Assembly (NCBI RefSeq): GCF_000829905.1
Contig: NZ_CDPP01000006.1
Coordinates: forward strand, 620,001 to 684,000
Source of the DNA: Beduini massiliensis
GTDB lineage: Bacteria > Bacillota_I > Bacilli_A > Erysipelotrichales > Coprobacillaceae
Direction: 5' to 3'
DNA length: 64,000 nucleotides
A program made the position numbers and the translations under genes. The notes under the pieces are model-generated. The model saw only the letters and a list, made by a program, of their open reading frames with translations, did no database searches and was not told the DNA's origin. Within the stretch, counting starts at the first letter, position 1; the number at the start of each line of letters is the position of its first letter. This document shows, one piece after another, positions 42,944 to 54,000 of the stretch.

Positions 42944-43816
42944 TTATCTTCCTCCCAAGGTATGCATCTTTAACAGCTTCGCCAAAGTCTGACGCATCTC
43001 TTTTCTTTCTACGACCATATCGATAAATCCCTGTTTAAGCATAAATTCAGATCTTTGGAATCCTTCCGGAAGCTTTTGGTTAATCGTTTGTTCAATGACA
43101 CGAGGACCGGCAAAGCCAATCAGTGCATTAGGTTCCGCAATAATAATATCCCCTAAAGAAGCAAAAGAAGCAGTTACCCCTCCTGTCGTTGGATGCGTAA
43201 TATAAGAAATATACAGTAATCCTTCTTTTTGATGTTTTGCGATTGCTTGAGAAGTTTTAGCCATCTGCATTAAAGAAATAATACCTTCTTGCATTCTGGC
43301 ACCTCCCGATGCACAAAAGATCACCAGCGGTAATTTCTTTTTCGTCGCATATTCTGTGGCACGGGTAATCTTTTCTCCCACTACATTTCCCATGCTTGCC
43401 ATTAAAAAGCGACTGTCCATAACCGCAATGACAGCCGGCATCTTGTCAATTTTGCCTACTCCGGTAATGACCGCTTCATTTAATCCTGTTTTTACTTGCA
43501 AATCCTTGATCTTTTTTTCATAGTTTGGGAACCCAATCGGGTTTGTAAATTTCATTTTCCCATTTAACTCTCTGAAACTTCCTTTATCTACTAAAAATTT
43601 TAATCTTCTTTGAGCAGATATCTTTAAATGTTCGTGACAGTGCGGGCATACATAAAATTGTTCCTTTAACTCTTGTCTAAGCAATGTTTCTTGGCAATTT
43701 GTACACTTCACATAAATGCCTTCGGGAACATCTTTTTTTTCTGATTTAAAGTTTTTATTTCTAAAAGCTTTAAATATATTTAATTTCTCTTTTCGTTCTT
43801 TAAATAGTTCTTCCAT
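42944..43816 (-). CDS. accD: Acetyl-CoA carboxylase carboxyltransferase, beta subunit
   Basis: A 290-aa protein with the N-terminal zinc ribbon (CTNCQETLLRQ...CPHCHEHL, four Cys in residues 38-62) and the crotonase core with FCASGGARMQEG and LIGFAGPRVIEQTI. Partner of AccA. Its start overlaps the accC stop by one base (TAATG). Confidence 0.95.
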   Translation of the reverse strand: MEELFKERKEKLNIFKAFRNKNFKSEKKDVPEGIYVKCTNCQETLLRQELKEQFYVCPHCHEHLKISAQRRLKFLVDKGSFRELNGKMKFTNPIGFPNYEKKIKDLQVKTGLNEAVITGVGKIDKMPAVIAVMDSRFLMASMGNVVGEKITRATEYATKKKLPLVIFCASGGARMQEGIISLMQMAKTSQAIAKHQKEGLLYISYITHPTTGGVTASFASLGDIIIAEPNALIGFAGPRVIEQTINQKLPEGFQRSEFMLKQGFIDMVVERKEMRQTLAKLLKMHTLGGR

Positions 43817-45168
43817 TATCTCACCATTTCATCTAAGTTATTTTCAATAAAACTTGTGGTAAAGTTACCTTTTATATATTCAGGGTGATGTAAGATTAAA
43901 TATTGTAATTCCTGTGTTGTTTCCACACCGTTAATTACAAGTTCTTCCAAGACTCTTCGCATTCTGCGGATTGCTTCTAAACGATTGTTTCCATGAACAA
44001 TGACTTTTGCGACCATCGAATCATAGTGCGATGTCACACGATAGCCTTGATACAGAGCGGTATCGATACGTACACCTAACCCACCCGGAATATGCACACT
44101 ATCTACAATTCCCGGACATGGTCTGAAATCATGCTTAAAATCTTCCGCATTGATACGGCATTCAATCGCATGTCCATTTAATTTAATTTCATTTTGTTTA
44201 AACGACAAAGGTTGGTTTGAAGCAATACGGATCTGTTCTCTGATTAAATCGATGCCGGTAATCATTTCCGTTACCGGATGTTCTACTTGAATACGTGTAT
44301 TCATTTCAATAAAGTAGTAGTTTCCTTTATTGTCTAAAACAAATTCAATTGTTCCGGCATTGGCATAATTCGCTGCTTTTGCTGCTTTTACAGCATCTGC
44401 TCCCATCTTTTCTCTTAACAAAGGTGTCAGTGCTTTTGATGGTGCTTCCTCAATCATTTTCTGGTTTCTTCTTTGGATAGAGCAGTCTCTTTCTCCTAAG
44501 TGAACAACATTTCCGAAATTATCTGCTAATATTTGAAATTCGATATGCTTTGGATCAACGATCAGTTTTTCAATATACATTTCATCATCATTGAAACATG
44601 CTTTGGCTTCTGCTTTGGCAGTTTCAAAGGCTTGGATAATTTCTTCTTTTGTGAATGCCTTACGCATTCCGCGTCCTCCGCCTCCGGCAGCAGCTTTAAT
44701 CAGAACCGGATAACCGATTTCATCTGCACAAGCGACTGCTTCATCCGCATTTTTAATGCTTCCTTTACTTCCAGGAACAACCGGAACACCAGCACTGATC
44801 ATTAACTTTCTGGCTGCGGACTTATTCCCCATCATGTCAATAACATCACCGCTTGGACCGATAAATGTCATCCCGCACTCTTCTACTAATCGTGCAAAAG
44901 TCGCATTTTCAGATAAGAAACCAAAGCCCGGATGAACTGCATCACACCCTAATGCAGTAGCTGCCATTAAGATATTCTTCATATTTAGATAACTGTCCAT
45001 TGCTTTAGGACCACCCACACATACTGCTTCATCTGATAATTGAACATGCAGAGAGGTTTCATCTGCTGTTGAATACACAGCGACTGTCTCAATTCCCAAT
45101 TCATGGCAGGTACGTATGATACGAACTGCGATTTCTCCTCTATTTGCGATTAAAATTTTCTTAAACAT
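43816..45168 (-). CDS. accC: Biotin carboxylase
   Basis: A 450-aa ATP-grasp enzyme of normal length. It has KILIANRGEIAVRIIRTC at the start, the glycine-rich AAAGGGGRGMRKA loop (about residues 160-172), EKLIVDPKHIEFQI, FIEMNTRIQVEHPVTE and the C-terminal DSMVAKVIVHG. It carboxylates biotin on AccB using bicarbonate and ATP. It lies 8 bp after accB. Confidence 0.96.
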   Translation of the reverse strand: MFKKILIANRGEIAVRIIRTCHELGIETVAVYSTADETSLHVQLSDEAVCVGGPKAMDSYLNMKNILMAATALGCDAVHPGFGFLSENATFARLVEECGMTFIGPSGDVIDMMGNKSAARKLMISAGVPVVPGSKGSIKNADEAVACADEIGYPVLIKAAAGGGGRGMRKAFTKEEIIQAFETAKAEAKACFNDDEMYIEKLIVDPKHIEFQILADNFGNVVHLGERDCSIQRRNQKMIEEAPSKALTPLLREKMGADAVKAAKAANYANAGTIEFVLDNKGNYYFIEMNTRIQVEHPVTEMITGIDLIREQIRIASNQPLSFKQNEIKLNGHAIECRINAEDFKHDFRPCPGIVDSVHIPGGLGVRIDTALYQGYRVTSHYDSMVAKVIVHGNNRLEAIRRMRRVLEELVINGVETTQELQYLILHHPEYIKGNFTTSFIENNLDEMVR

Positions 45169-45176
45169 ATTTTCAC

Positions 45177-45632
45177 CTATCCTTGGATGCTCATTAATAC
45201 TTGATCAAATTCTACTAAGTCCTCATCTTTAACTAAAATACTTGTCACTGTCCCACTGATGGGGGCTTTAATTTCATTCATCACTTTCATTGCTTCAATA
45301 ATGCAAAGTGTATCTCCGGCATTAACTTGACTGCCTACTTCTACAAATGCTTTTGCTTCCGGTGAGTTTTTAGAATAGAAGACACCAACTAACGGTGCTT
45401 TAACCAATTCTCCGCCAACACTTTCTTCTTGAACAGCAACTGCAGGTGTAGGTGCTGCTGCGGGTGTTGAAACCGGCATTGAAGGCATCGCCATGACAGG
45501 AGCCTGTGCTGCCACTCTATTTACCTCTTCTTTTTCCAATTTAATCTTTATATCATCAAATTCAACATCCATTTTATGAATATCAGAATCAGAAAACTTA
45601 TCCATTAATTCCTTAATAATATCTAATTTCAT
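45177..45632 (-). CDS. accB: Biotin carboxyl carrier protein
   Basis: A 151-aa BCCP: N-terminal helix, a flexible Ala/Pro linker (about residues 45-70) and a C-terminal biotinyl domain with the acceptor lysine in CIIEAMKVMNE. Two consecutive ATG codons exist; I chose the second (45632) because AAAGGAG is six bases from it and only three from the first. A FabT-like box (45650-45662) lies directly upstream and the acpP terminator just before that, so accB starts its own regulated transcript, possibly helped by read-through. Confidence 0.95.
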   Translation of the reverse strand: MKLDIIKELMDKFSDSDIHKMDVEFDDIKIKLEKEEVNRVAAQAPVMAMPSMPVSTPAAAPTPAVAVQEESVGGELVKAPLVGVFYSKNSPEAKAFVEVGSQVNAGDTLCIIEAMKVMNEIKAPISGTVTSILVKDEDLVEFDQVLMSIQG

Positions 45633-45649
45633 CATAATCTCCTTTGTGT

Positions 45650-45662
45650 TTTGAACTTCAAA
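45650..45662. promoter_or_regulatory. FabT-like operator before accB
   Basis: TTTGAACTTCAAA, a perfect 6-bp dyad with one central base. It is identical (opposite strand) to the operator at 45993-46005 before acpP. It lies between the acpP terminator and the accB ribosome site, where a bound repressor would block initiation from the AT-rich DNA just upstream. Confidence 0.6.
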
Positions 45663-45672
45663 CTATTATTTT

Positions 45673-45700
45673 AAAAAAAAGTTTACTCGAAAGAGTAAAC
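45673..45700 (-). terminator. Terminator of acpP
   Basis: An 8-bp stem GTTTACTC/GAGTAAAC (45681-45700, four-base loop) followed by eight T on the minus strand. It separates acpP from accB. Confidence 0.88.
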
Positions 45701-45701
45701 A

Positions 45702-45929
45702 TTATTTATTTGTTTCAATGTAATCTACGATATTTTTAACTGTTTGCATTTGTGTAGATACATCATCAGGGATCTCAATATCAAATTCTTCTTCGATCGC
45801 CATGATTAATTCTACAGCGTCTAATGAATCTGCTTCTAAATCATCCTTTAAATTTGCTTCTAATGTAACTGCATCTGCATCGCAGCTTAGTGAATCCACA
45901 ATAATTTCTTTTACTTTATCAAATACCAT
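45702..45929 (-). CDS. acpP: Acyl carrier protein
   Basis: A 75-aa acidic protein with the phosphopantetheine site [27 protein letters not shown] (Ser near residue 36). It carries the growing acyl chain. The correct start is ATG 45929 with GAGGAGGAA upstream; longer frames run into the promoter. It has its own promoter with two FabT-like boxes and its own terminator, allowing ACP to be made in excess over the enzymes downstream. Confidence 0.95.
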   Translation of the reverse strand: MVFDKVKEIIVDSLSCDADAVTLEANLKDDLEADSLDAVELIMAIEEEFDIEIPDDVSTQMQTVKNIVDYIETNK

Positions 45930-45960
45930 AAGTTTATTCCTCCTCGTTAGTAACAAAAGC

Positions 45961-45989
45961 ATTATAGATGATTTGAAGTTAAAAGTAAA
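45961..45989 (-). promoter_or_regulatory. Promoter of acpP
   Basis: TTTACT (45984-45989), 17-bp spacer, TATAAT (45961-45966) on the minus strand, 32 bp before the acpP ATG. FabT-like box 45972-45984 lies inside the spacer. The remaining part of the gap 46006-46258 is AT-rich with no recognised gene. Confidence 0.7.
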
Positions 45990-46005
45990 TAGTTTGAAGT
46001 TCAAA
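45972..46005. promoter_or_regulatory. Tandem FabT-like operators at the acpP promoter
   Basis: TTTGAAGTTAAAA (45972-45984) and TTTGAAGTTCAAA (45993-46005). They are spaced 21 bp centre to centre, two helical turns, and bracket the -35 hexamer. The second is a perfect dyad matching the accB box. Streptococcal FabT boxes have a related TTTGA...TCAAA form (family knowledge). Confidence 0.65.
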
Positions 46006-46258
46006 AAGTTATTTTTTTTAATTTTATTTTTCGTCAATTTATTTCATTTATCAAATTAATATTAAATTATACTGATTATCAGAGGATAATTTATTTTTAT
46101 AAAAACACTTGAAAACAAATAAAAGCTTACAAAAAGAAAGGGGTATCACTTTATTTTCTTCTTATTTAACTTAAATTTACTCTATTTTCTTTTAAAAATA
46201 TCAAAGAATCCATGTCTAATAAGCAATGAATTTGTTTGATGTTTAGAGATGGTTTATT

Positions 46259-46287
46259 TTTACATTTCTCTCTTTTTCGATTATAAT
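46259..46287 (+). promoter_or_regulatory. Promoter of the zinc-ribbon gene
   Basis: TTTACA (46259-46264), 17-bp spacer, TATAAT (46282-46287) on the plus strand. The start point near 46294 rules out the ATG at 46295 as a normal start and supports ATG 46313. Confidence 0.72.
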
Positions 46288-46312
46288 AGAGACTATGGAA
46301 AGCAGGGTGGTT

Positions 46313-46765
46313 ATGAAAAAAGTATTTCAAAAACAGTTAGAAGAACTTGGATTTATTCGCTGCAATCATTGCGGTCATTTTGCCCCTGGGTACATAGATA
46401 CTTACAATACCCAAAAAATATTCCTGGGATTTCCACTCTCAAAAGTAACGAAAGGGTTTGTTTTGCGATGTGATAATTGTCATCATGAAGAATTGATAAA
46501 TCGTGATCAGGTACAGGATTATATTAAGCAGACAAAAGATATCGTGCCTTATAAGCAGCAATTAAAAATCTGGAAGCAAATATATACAGCACATAAGTAT
46601 TTATCTACTGATGATGATCTTTCTAAAGATCTGGGGCCGTTCTTTGAAGCCGTAAAAAAAGAAGCATGGGCAAATATTCCTTTTGAAATCAGTGAAAAGG
46701 ATTTTAATTATATTTTTAATGCATATCTTACAAACCTAACAAAATCAAGCAAAAAAGAAAAGTAA
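46313..46765 (+). CDS. Uncharacterised protein with N-terminal zinc ribbon
   Basis: A 150-aa protein not assigned to a known function. Residues about 16-60 contain two CxxC knuckles, CNHCGH and CDNCHHEE, forming a probable zinc ribbon; the rest is helical and charged, without membrane segments. The ATG at 46313 follows AGGGTGG and a consensus promoter. It is monocistronic and is closed by a clear terminator. It could be a small DNA-, RNA- or protein-binding adaptor, but nothing in the context points to one. Confidence 0.7.
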   Translation: MKKVFQKQLEELGFIRCNHCGHFAPGYIDTYNTQKIFLGFPLSKVTKGFVLRCDNCHHEELINRDQVQDYIKQTKDIVPYKQQLKIWKQIYTAHKYLSTDDDLSKDLGPFFEAVKKEAWANIPFEISEKDFNYIFNAYLTNLTKSSKKEK

Positions 46766-46784
46766 CTCGCAAGTTACTTTTTTC
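46757..46784 (+). terminator. Terminator of the zinc-ribbon gene
   Basis: AGTAACT-CGCA-AGTTACT hairpin (46761-46778), extended by A/T pairs, followed by TTTTTTC on the plus strand. The convergent gene ends at 46800 and could share it. Confidence 0.82.
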
Positions 46785-46799
46785 TTTTATCTTATTCTA

Positions 46800-47939
46800 T
46801 TAGTTTAACTGTTTCTTTTCTTTATTATAGAGATATTCATCTACTTCTTCATCTGTAACGGATTCAATAAAATCCAAGAAACTATTGAAATCATCTTCCG
46901 GTGAGAGTCCTGTCTTATAATGGTACGCTCTTTCCAACTTTTTCATAGTATCAATCTGAAGTCCGCTCAGCACATCCGTCATACGGCTTACCGGATAGCC
47001 ACGTGCTGCCCAAGTATTTAATGTTTCACCCATCTCATCACAAAGATCCATCAATTCAAAGAACTTGTCTGCATTCCTTTCATAATGAGGATAGTGATCA
47101 TATATAAACTTTTTGATTAAATTTTTATCTAATAAAAGGTTTGTTACCGTTTGAATGATATTTAAAAACTGATCTTCATAGAAATACGTATTAATCTCTC
47201 TCATTCGTTTTAATAATCGCTGCAAAGAATCATTCTTATAGTTCAATTCATAGGCCGCATAGTCCATGATTTCATCATAATTAAACTCATACTTAGGTAA
47301 TGTCAATACATCAATATAGACATCAAGAAAATCAGCTACTTCTTCTACATCATGATATGTAAAAAGTGTGATAGGGATATTATCATAGGTAATTTCCAAA
47401 ATTGCAATGCGATGTCTGAAATAATCTGAAGTCTTTATAATATTCTCAATTTGTTCATTAGTATAACTGCTTAAATAACGGTGAATGCAGTCATAAAATT
47501 CTTCTTTCTCTAAAATGCCATAAGCATTGCATAACCCGATACAGACTTGCTGAAGCTCTAATATTTTCTTTCCTTCTGCCGTATTCATTTTCTCTACAGC
47601 CTTTTTTATGGCATCATAAAATTCATCATAAATATAAATTTCATCTGTAAAATAAGAAAAACTAATTAAAAGTTTGCTCGATAATTCGATGATGAGGGTC
47701 TTATTTTCATCGGTTAATACTTTTTCCTTATTCTCTACAATCTTTTTTAACAGACTGATTTCTTGTGCAGATAAGGCATAGAACAAATGATCATTGATAT
47801 TATAATAGGCAACGATTGTTTCCAACATTCTTTTTCTCGTAATTTTTTCATAGGGAAGTGGTTTATCAATGGTTGTTAAATAATAATCATATAAGTTCTC
47901 TTTATCAAAACGATTTGCCCAGGTATATAAAGATTTCAT
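46800..47939 (-). CDS. Uncharacterised helical protein
   Basis: A 379-aa soluble protein that I do not recognise. It is Tyr- and acid-rich and predicted mostly helical, with repeated YDE/FYD motifs, no signal peptide, no membrane segment and no cysteine cluster. A C-terminal part (GYPVSRMTDVLSGLQIDTMKKLERAYHYKTGLSPED) resembles a helical adaptor. ATG 47939 follows GAGGTGAGA; three earlier codons are possible but would bypass that site. It stands alone between two convergent or co-directional neighbours, so context gives no role. Confidence 0.6.
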   Translation of the reverse strand: MKSLYTWANRFDKENLYDYYLTTIDKPLPYEKITRKRMLETIVAYYNINDHLFYALSAQEISLLKKIVENKEKVLTDENKTLIIELSSKLLISFSYFTDEIYIYDEFYDAIKKAVEKMNTAEGKKILELQQVCIGLCNAYGILEKEEFYDCIHRYLSSYTNEQIENIIKTSDYFRHRIAILEITYDNIPITLFTYHDVEEVADFLDVYIDVLTLPKYEFNYDEIMDYAAYELNYKNDSLQRLLKRMREINTYFYEDQFLNIIQTVTNLLLDKNLIKKFIYDHYPHYERNADKFFELMDLCDEMGETLNTWAARGYPVSRMTDVLSGLQIDTMKKLERAYHYKTGLSPEDDFNSFLDFIESVTDEEVDEYLYNKEKKQLN

Positions 47940-48010
47940 TGGTCTCACCTCTTTCTTTTATTTTATCATAGCTCGTACTATAGGTGTAGTATTTTATATG
48001 TAATCATGTC

Positions 48011-48034
48011 TTGGGTTAAATTATATTAACCCAA
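48011..48034. repeat. Perfect 9-bp inverted repeat upstream of the helical-protein gene
   Basis: TTGGGTTAA-ATTATA-TTAACCCAA. It has no T-tract on either side and lies about 70-95 bp before the ATG at 47939, so an operator is as likely as a hairpin. Confidence 0.4.
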
Positions 48035-48043
48035 CTTATAGCT

Positions 48044-48074
48044 AAAAACACCAAAGCTAAGTTCTTTGGTGTTT
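48044..48074 (-). terminator. Terminator of the 2053-aa surface protein gene
   Basis: An 11-bp stem AAACACCAAAG/CTTTGGTGTTT with a seven-base loop (48046-48074), followed by TT-rich sequence on the minus strand, 10 bp after the stop codon. Confidence 0.82.
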
Positions 48075-48083
48075 CATTATTTA

Positions 48084-51000
48084 TTAAATCTGTTTTTCTT
48101 TATTTTTAGAGAAACCAAAATACATTGCCCCAGCCATTGATAAGAGTGCCAAATAAGTCCAAACAGCTGACATTCTGTCTGAAGTATCTACCGCATCATT
48201 CTCTGTTACTGTAGGCGTAATGATGATATCTGCTGCACCATCACTGTCAATGTTAACATCGGGTTTGTCGTCTCCATCAGTATCGATGTTGATATCGGGT
48301 TTGCCATCTCCATCGGTATCAATGTTGATATTTGGTTTTCCATCCCCATTCGTATCGATGTTGATATCGGGTTTGCCATCTCCATCGGTATCGATGTTGA
48401 TATCAGGTTTTCCATCTCCATCGGTATCGATGTTGATATTTGGTTTGCCATCTCCATCGGTATCAATGTTGATATTTGGTTTTCCATCTCCATTCGTATC
48501 GATGTTGATATCTGGTTTTCCATCCCCATCGGTATCGACGTTAATATCCGGTTTCCCATCTCCATCAGTATCGATGTTGATATCTGGTTTGCCATCTCCA
48601 TTCGTATCGATGTTGATATCGGGTTTTCCGTCCCCATCAGTATCGATATTAATATCTGGTTTTCCATCTCCATCGGTATCGATGTTGATATTTGGTTTGC
48701 CATCCCCATTCGTATCAATGTTGATATCAGCCTTATTATCACCATCTATATCAATATTAACATCCGGTTTGCCATCTCCATTGGTATCGATATTGATATC
48801 TGGCTTTCCATCACCGTTCGTATCAATATTGATGTTTGGATTAGCCGTATCATAGCCCGGATGAATAATGCCATTTGGATAAACATCTTGATTTGGTTTC
48901 CAGTTATCATCAACACCATCTTTATCTAAATCGATAGCTGGTCGATAATAATCGGTATCTCCTATGCCATCTCCATTGGTATCAATATTTGTGTCAGGTT
49001 TCCAAATACCATCTTTATTTCCACCTTGTCCACTTGGTTTCCATACGCCCGTATTATCTGTATCAATGTTGATATCGGGTTTGCCATCTCCATTTATATC
49101 GATATTGATATCGGGTTTGCCATCTCCATCAGTATCAATGTTAATGTCCGGTATTCCATCACCATCTACATCAATATTTACATCCGGTTTTTTACCTAAA
49201 ACAACTTTTACATCATGATTTGAAGAAATCTGATTAAAATCAATATTTCCTGTTCCTGTGCTGCTGATAAGATCCGGTCTGCTTACTCCATCCACTATAA
49301 TATCTCGGATTTCATAGCCATTTTCCGTCACTTCCCAATTAACATTATGGTTTGCACCATTTGTAACCGTTGTACTGTTTGAAATAGTTCCCGGCCCGCC
49401 AATAATTTCTGTCGTAATATCGAAATTGTGGGTATTGTCAGGCGGCGTTAAATCTTTTATTTCATCATTATTAGGTAACTCAGTTCGTTTAACAATTACT
49501 TCAACGTCTTTATTTTCATTGAGATTTTCTAATGTAATGGAGTTTCCGTTATATGGAACAGATGCACCATTAACTTTAACATCCGTTACTTCATATTTAT
49601 TTGTATCAATATCCCAAGTCACTGTTGCAGATCCTGCATGACCCAAATCTGGATTTACATGGAATTTCCCTGTTCCTTCGATAGATCCAATCCCGCCGGT
49701 AATACTTCCGGTAACGTTAATCATTTGGTCTTCTTGAGGAAGATCATTGATATCATTAGCAAAATAAACTTCAATAATATGATCCTGCTTGATCGATTCA
49801 ACGCTAACACGTGCTTTTGAATCAGTGGCTTCATTTACTTTAATATCGGATTCGTCTGCGTACAGTGCTCTTGCTGATCGATAGAATGTAGTTGGATATT
49901 CTAACTTACCATCAACAACGACCTTGGCAATCTTTGTCCCGTCTCCCGGCTGTCCGATGATTTGTTCATAATTTTGTTCACGGTAAAGTGTCTTTGATTC
50001 AGAAATTGTACCATTTCCATATTTAATCGTTTTAACGTGATACACATCCGGTTTTAAATAAACTTCTACTTTTTGATCTTGATCAATGTTTTCTAATTTG
50101 ACTTTTTGATCATCTTGACTGATTTGCTGCCCATTAACCACAACTTTATCGATCACATAAGCCGCATATTCATCAGAAGTTTTATCTGTTGTTGTTTGGT
50201 ATACTGGATTCCATTCAACATCATAACTGCTTCCTTTTTCTACGACACTGCCACCGGTGATACTTCCCGGTCCGCCAATCAATTCTGTTACAACTTTTAT
50301 TGAATCTTTATCATATATTGATGGGAGACTTTCTCCGTCTTTTGTAAAGTAAACATCTACAACATGGTTAGCGGATATATTTTTGAAATCTATATTTCCC
50401 TGTTTTACCTGTTCATCATCTAGTTTTACCCCATCAACAAATACTTGATAAATACGATATCCATTTTGTGCTTTCCATGTTACGATTTCATCACTGCTCA
50501 TTTCCACTACTTTACTTGGACTTGTCACCGTATTTTCCGGATGAACTGTATCTCCGCCATATTGATTAACCGTCAGTGTGTAATATCCTACTGTGCTGTT
50601 TCCACCAAGGCTTGGCAAACGATCAACCGTAATAATTACTTCATGATTTGCCGAAATACCTTTGAAATCAATGTTTTTAGTATCTAAGGAATATTCTTTT
50701 CCATCTACCTGAATAGAAGTAATATAATATTCACTGTCAATCTGCCATTCAACTTTGTGATCTTTGCCTTTTAAAACAGTCATTGTCGGAGTAATCGTAG
50801 TATTTCCTGTGCCTCCTACTACCTTTGTTTTAACAGTATAATAATCACCTGTATCCGGCTTATTTCCACTTTCTGAACTAAAGATGACATTAACTTCATG
50901 ATGTGAAGCAATATCATTAAACGTAATGCTGTTTACTGATAATAAATCATCTCTCACAATACCATCGACAATAATTCTTGAAGCAATCTGTCCGGCATTT

Positions 51001-54000
51001 GGTGTCCATGTTACAGTATGACTGCTGTATTCTTTTACACTGCTTGATGGTGTGATGACACCGTTAACTGCTTCGGTATTGATGTTGAAATAACGATCAT
51101 AATAAAGTTTCAATACAAGCTTTCCATCGCCGGTAATTGTACCGGAAGTGACATTCATAGAAATTTCAGAATTATACCAATATCCACTGATACCTAAAAT
51201 ATCACTATCAGCTATTGAAACTTCCGAATCTGTTGTTCCGGTTTTGTTTTGGGTTAACTCATCTAATCTTTGATATCCGTTTTCCCCTTTAACAAAATAT
51301 TGAATCTTATATTGTGTATCCGTATTGGCAACCCAATGGGCAGTCAAAGTATGATCTGTCTTGCTATATACAGCATCACCTTCTGCTTTTTTATTGTCTG
51401 CTTCATCATACCAACCATCAAATGTATACCCTGATCTGCTTGGTGTATTTAAAGCTCCATACACAGTTTGGCTTGAAGCATAAGATTTATCATTGATCTG
51501 ACTTCCGCCAGCGGAATCAAAATGTACAATGTATTTACTTGTGTCTTTCTGCCATACAGCATAAACGGTATAGTCTTCTGCCGGCATTATGGCAGAACCT
51601 AAATCTGTACCTTCCGCATCCTTTGCCCATCCTTTAAAGATATAACCTTCTCTTGTAGGCAAAGAAGTTCCTTGATAATTATTTCCTGCTTCATCTTTTA
51701 ACGTTTCATTTTTTATGTTGTTTCCATAATTTACTGTTTTTTCTTTTAACTTTCCTAATGCCCCGCCATTAGCATCAAATTTTAATTTATAGCTGTTGAT
51801 ACTCCAATTTGCCTGCAATGTCAAATTACTGTTTGCTTTTTGATCAGTAACTAAAGCATTAGATAATGTCCAGTGACTAAAACTATATCCTGTTTTTGTT
51901 GGAAGATTATCTCCTGATAACAAGTGGTCAATGACTAAGCTTCCTTTAGGCACTTCAATTTGAACTTGATCTCCATCTGTGAAACTTCCGCCATTAGCAG
52001 TAAACGTCAAGGTCACTTTTTCTGTAGTATAGACAGGATGTAGTATTAGATCCTTTGAGACTACGGTTTCCGGTCCAACTAAATTTCCAGATTCATCTGC
52101 CCATCCGGCAAAATGTTCATTTGGATCAGCAGACGGCACTTCTTCTGGAAGCACCCCTAGCTTATCACCACTCAATACGTAATAATCCTCTTTGATATTA
52201 CTATCAAAAGATACTTTGTAAGTGGTAAAAGTCTTTGTTGTGCTGTTTCCACATTCATCCCATGAAGTAATGATTAAATCATCTGCACTTAATGGAACTT
52301 GTATTGTTGTGCTGTGTACTTCTTTATCTAATGTCACAATATTTCCATCATTAATTTGATACTTGAGTACACCGCTACCTTGGTTTTCAATCAACGTAAC
52401 ACCATCACTGTCAATTCCCCAACCTTGATCGGTTAATGAAATTTCCGCTTTTGATTCCTGTCCCAATGCATTCGCTGTGATAATGGGTCCGGCTGTATCT
52501 TTATATGCCGTAACAAAGGTCTGATATGTACTTGATTCTGCTCCTGTATTATCTTTCACGATCAATTCAAAAATGTATTTACCTTGTTTTGAATCTTTAT
52601 TGAAAGTATAGGATTTCAAGGCATCCGGACTGCTTATAAAATCAGGTGTATCTAAAACGACATTGTTGTCAGGATCATAAACTTTAAGTTTCCATCCTGT
52701 TACTGTTTTCCCATCTGCCGCTTTTGATTTATCACGTATTTTTAATTTGACGACATTCCCATTTTCTTTTAAATGCTGTAGATGTACAGTCAGAACTTGA
52801 TTTGCCTTTTCCGCATCTTCTACAATAATAAAATCTGAAATAGGCTTGTCTTTTTCCTGTAAGATTTCGACAGGTGTATATTTTTCTTTATCGTTATATT
52901 TTTTTGCGATAAACTCAGCAATTTGATTAACGTAATCTGCATCCGTCGCATATAAACCATTATCTGGTCCAATCCCTGAACTTGACTCAGTTGGCTTACT
53001 CAATACATTACCGTCATCGGTATTACTGATATAAAAAATTTCATTTTGGTTTAAACGTTTGATTCCTTCCAAGTATGCTTCTTCTTCCTTTGGTACACTT
53101 GGATCATTGTTTGTTCCGGTTAAGTTAATGAAATATTTGTACTCTGCTTTTTCGGAATACTGAGTATTCTTCAAAGCATCAAAAGCATTGGCTTCATAAG
53201 TCATTTCCAAGTCTGAATATACAAATGAAGTAAGTTCACTACATCCGTGAGACTTATAGGCAATCATCGGTCCAAATCCATTATATCCAGAATTTGGTAT
53301 AGACACACTTCCTCCAAATAATGTCTGTAATTCGGCAAATGTTCCGTCACTCTTATAATTACGCTGTTGGACTGTTAATTTATTAGATTGCAGATCGACA
53401 TCAATTCTTGATTTTTTAGTTGTCGCATCCAAACTAAATGTCGTTTTACTGACAGCACTTCCATAAAGCGATGTAATAGATCCTGTATTAATCGTGGAAG
53501 CATCAATGTTATTTATTTTTAAAATATAAATTTCACCCGCAGTTTGTGAGGTAAAACGATAGAAAAGTAAATAGCCATTTAGTTTACCATTTGAAATGCC
53601 ACTATTAATAAAGAAACCGGTACCTTCAAGCGTATGATTTCCAACTCCTTTTGCGTCAATATCAAAACTAAAAGTTCTTCGAGCATCACTTGGTGCTGGA
53701 TAAATCATATAATCAATTAATGCTTGGGTTCCATAGCCTGCAAAGATCATCTTTGCTTTACCAGCTGCATCTTTTGAAGAGGCAATATGCTGTATAAAAT
53801 ATCGACACGTTGTTGGTGTTGCAGTTGCAAATTCTTTTTCGATTGTCGTCGGATTAGTTCCACTCGCATAAGTATTGTCTGCTGCACGATATGGCTGTTT
53901 ACTACTATCTAACCCTAGCTTATTGTATTCACTTTGATTTAGATAATGATCATAAACATACCATCCTGCGGTATCAGTCGTATCAATTTTCATTGCCGAT

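Noticed and set aside
48206-48855. Long overlapping frames in both strands across the 36-bp repeat block
   Set aside because: A 36-bp period is a multiple of three, so any frame open in one unit stays open through the array. The extra frames encode low-complexity repeats and lack ribosome sites; only the minus-strand surface protein frame is real. The same holds for 20219-21859.
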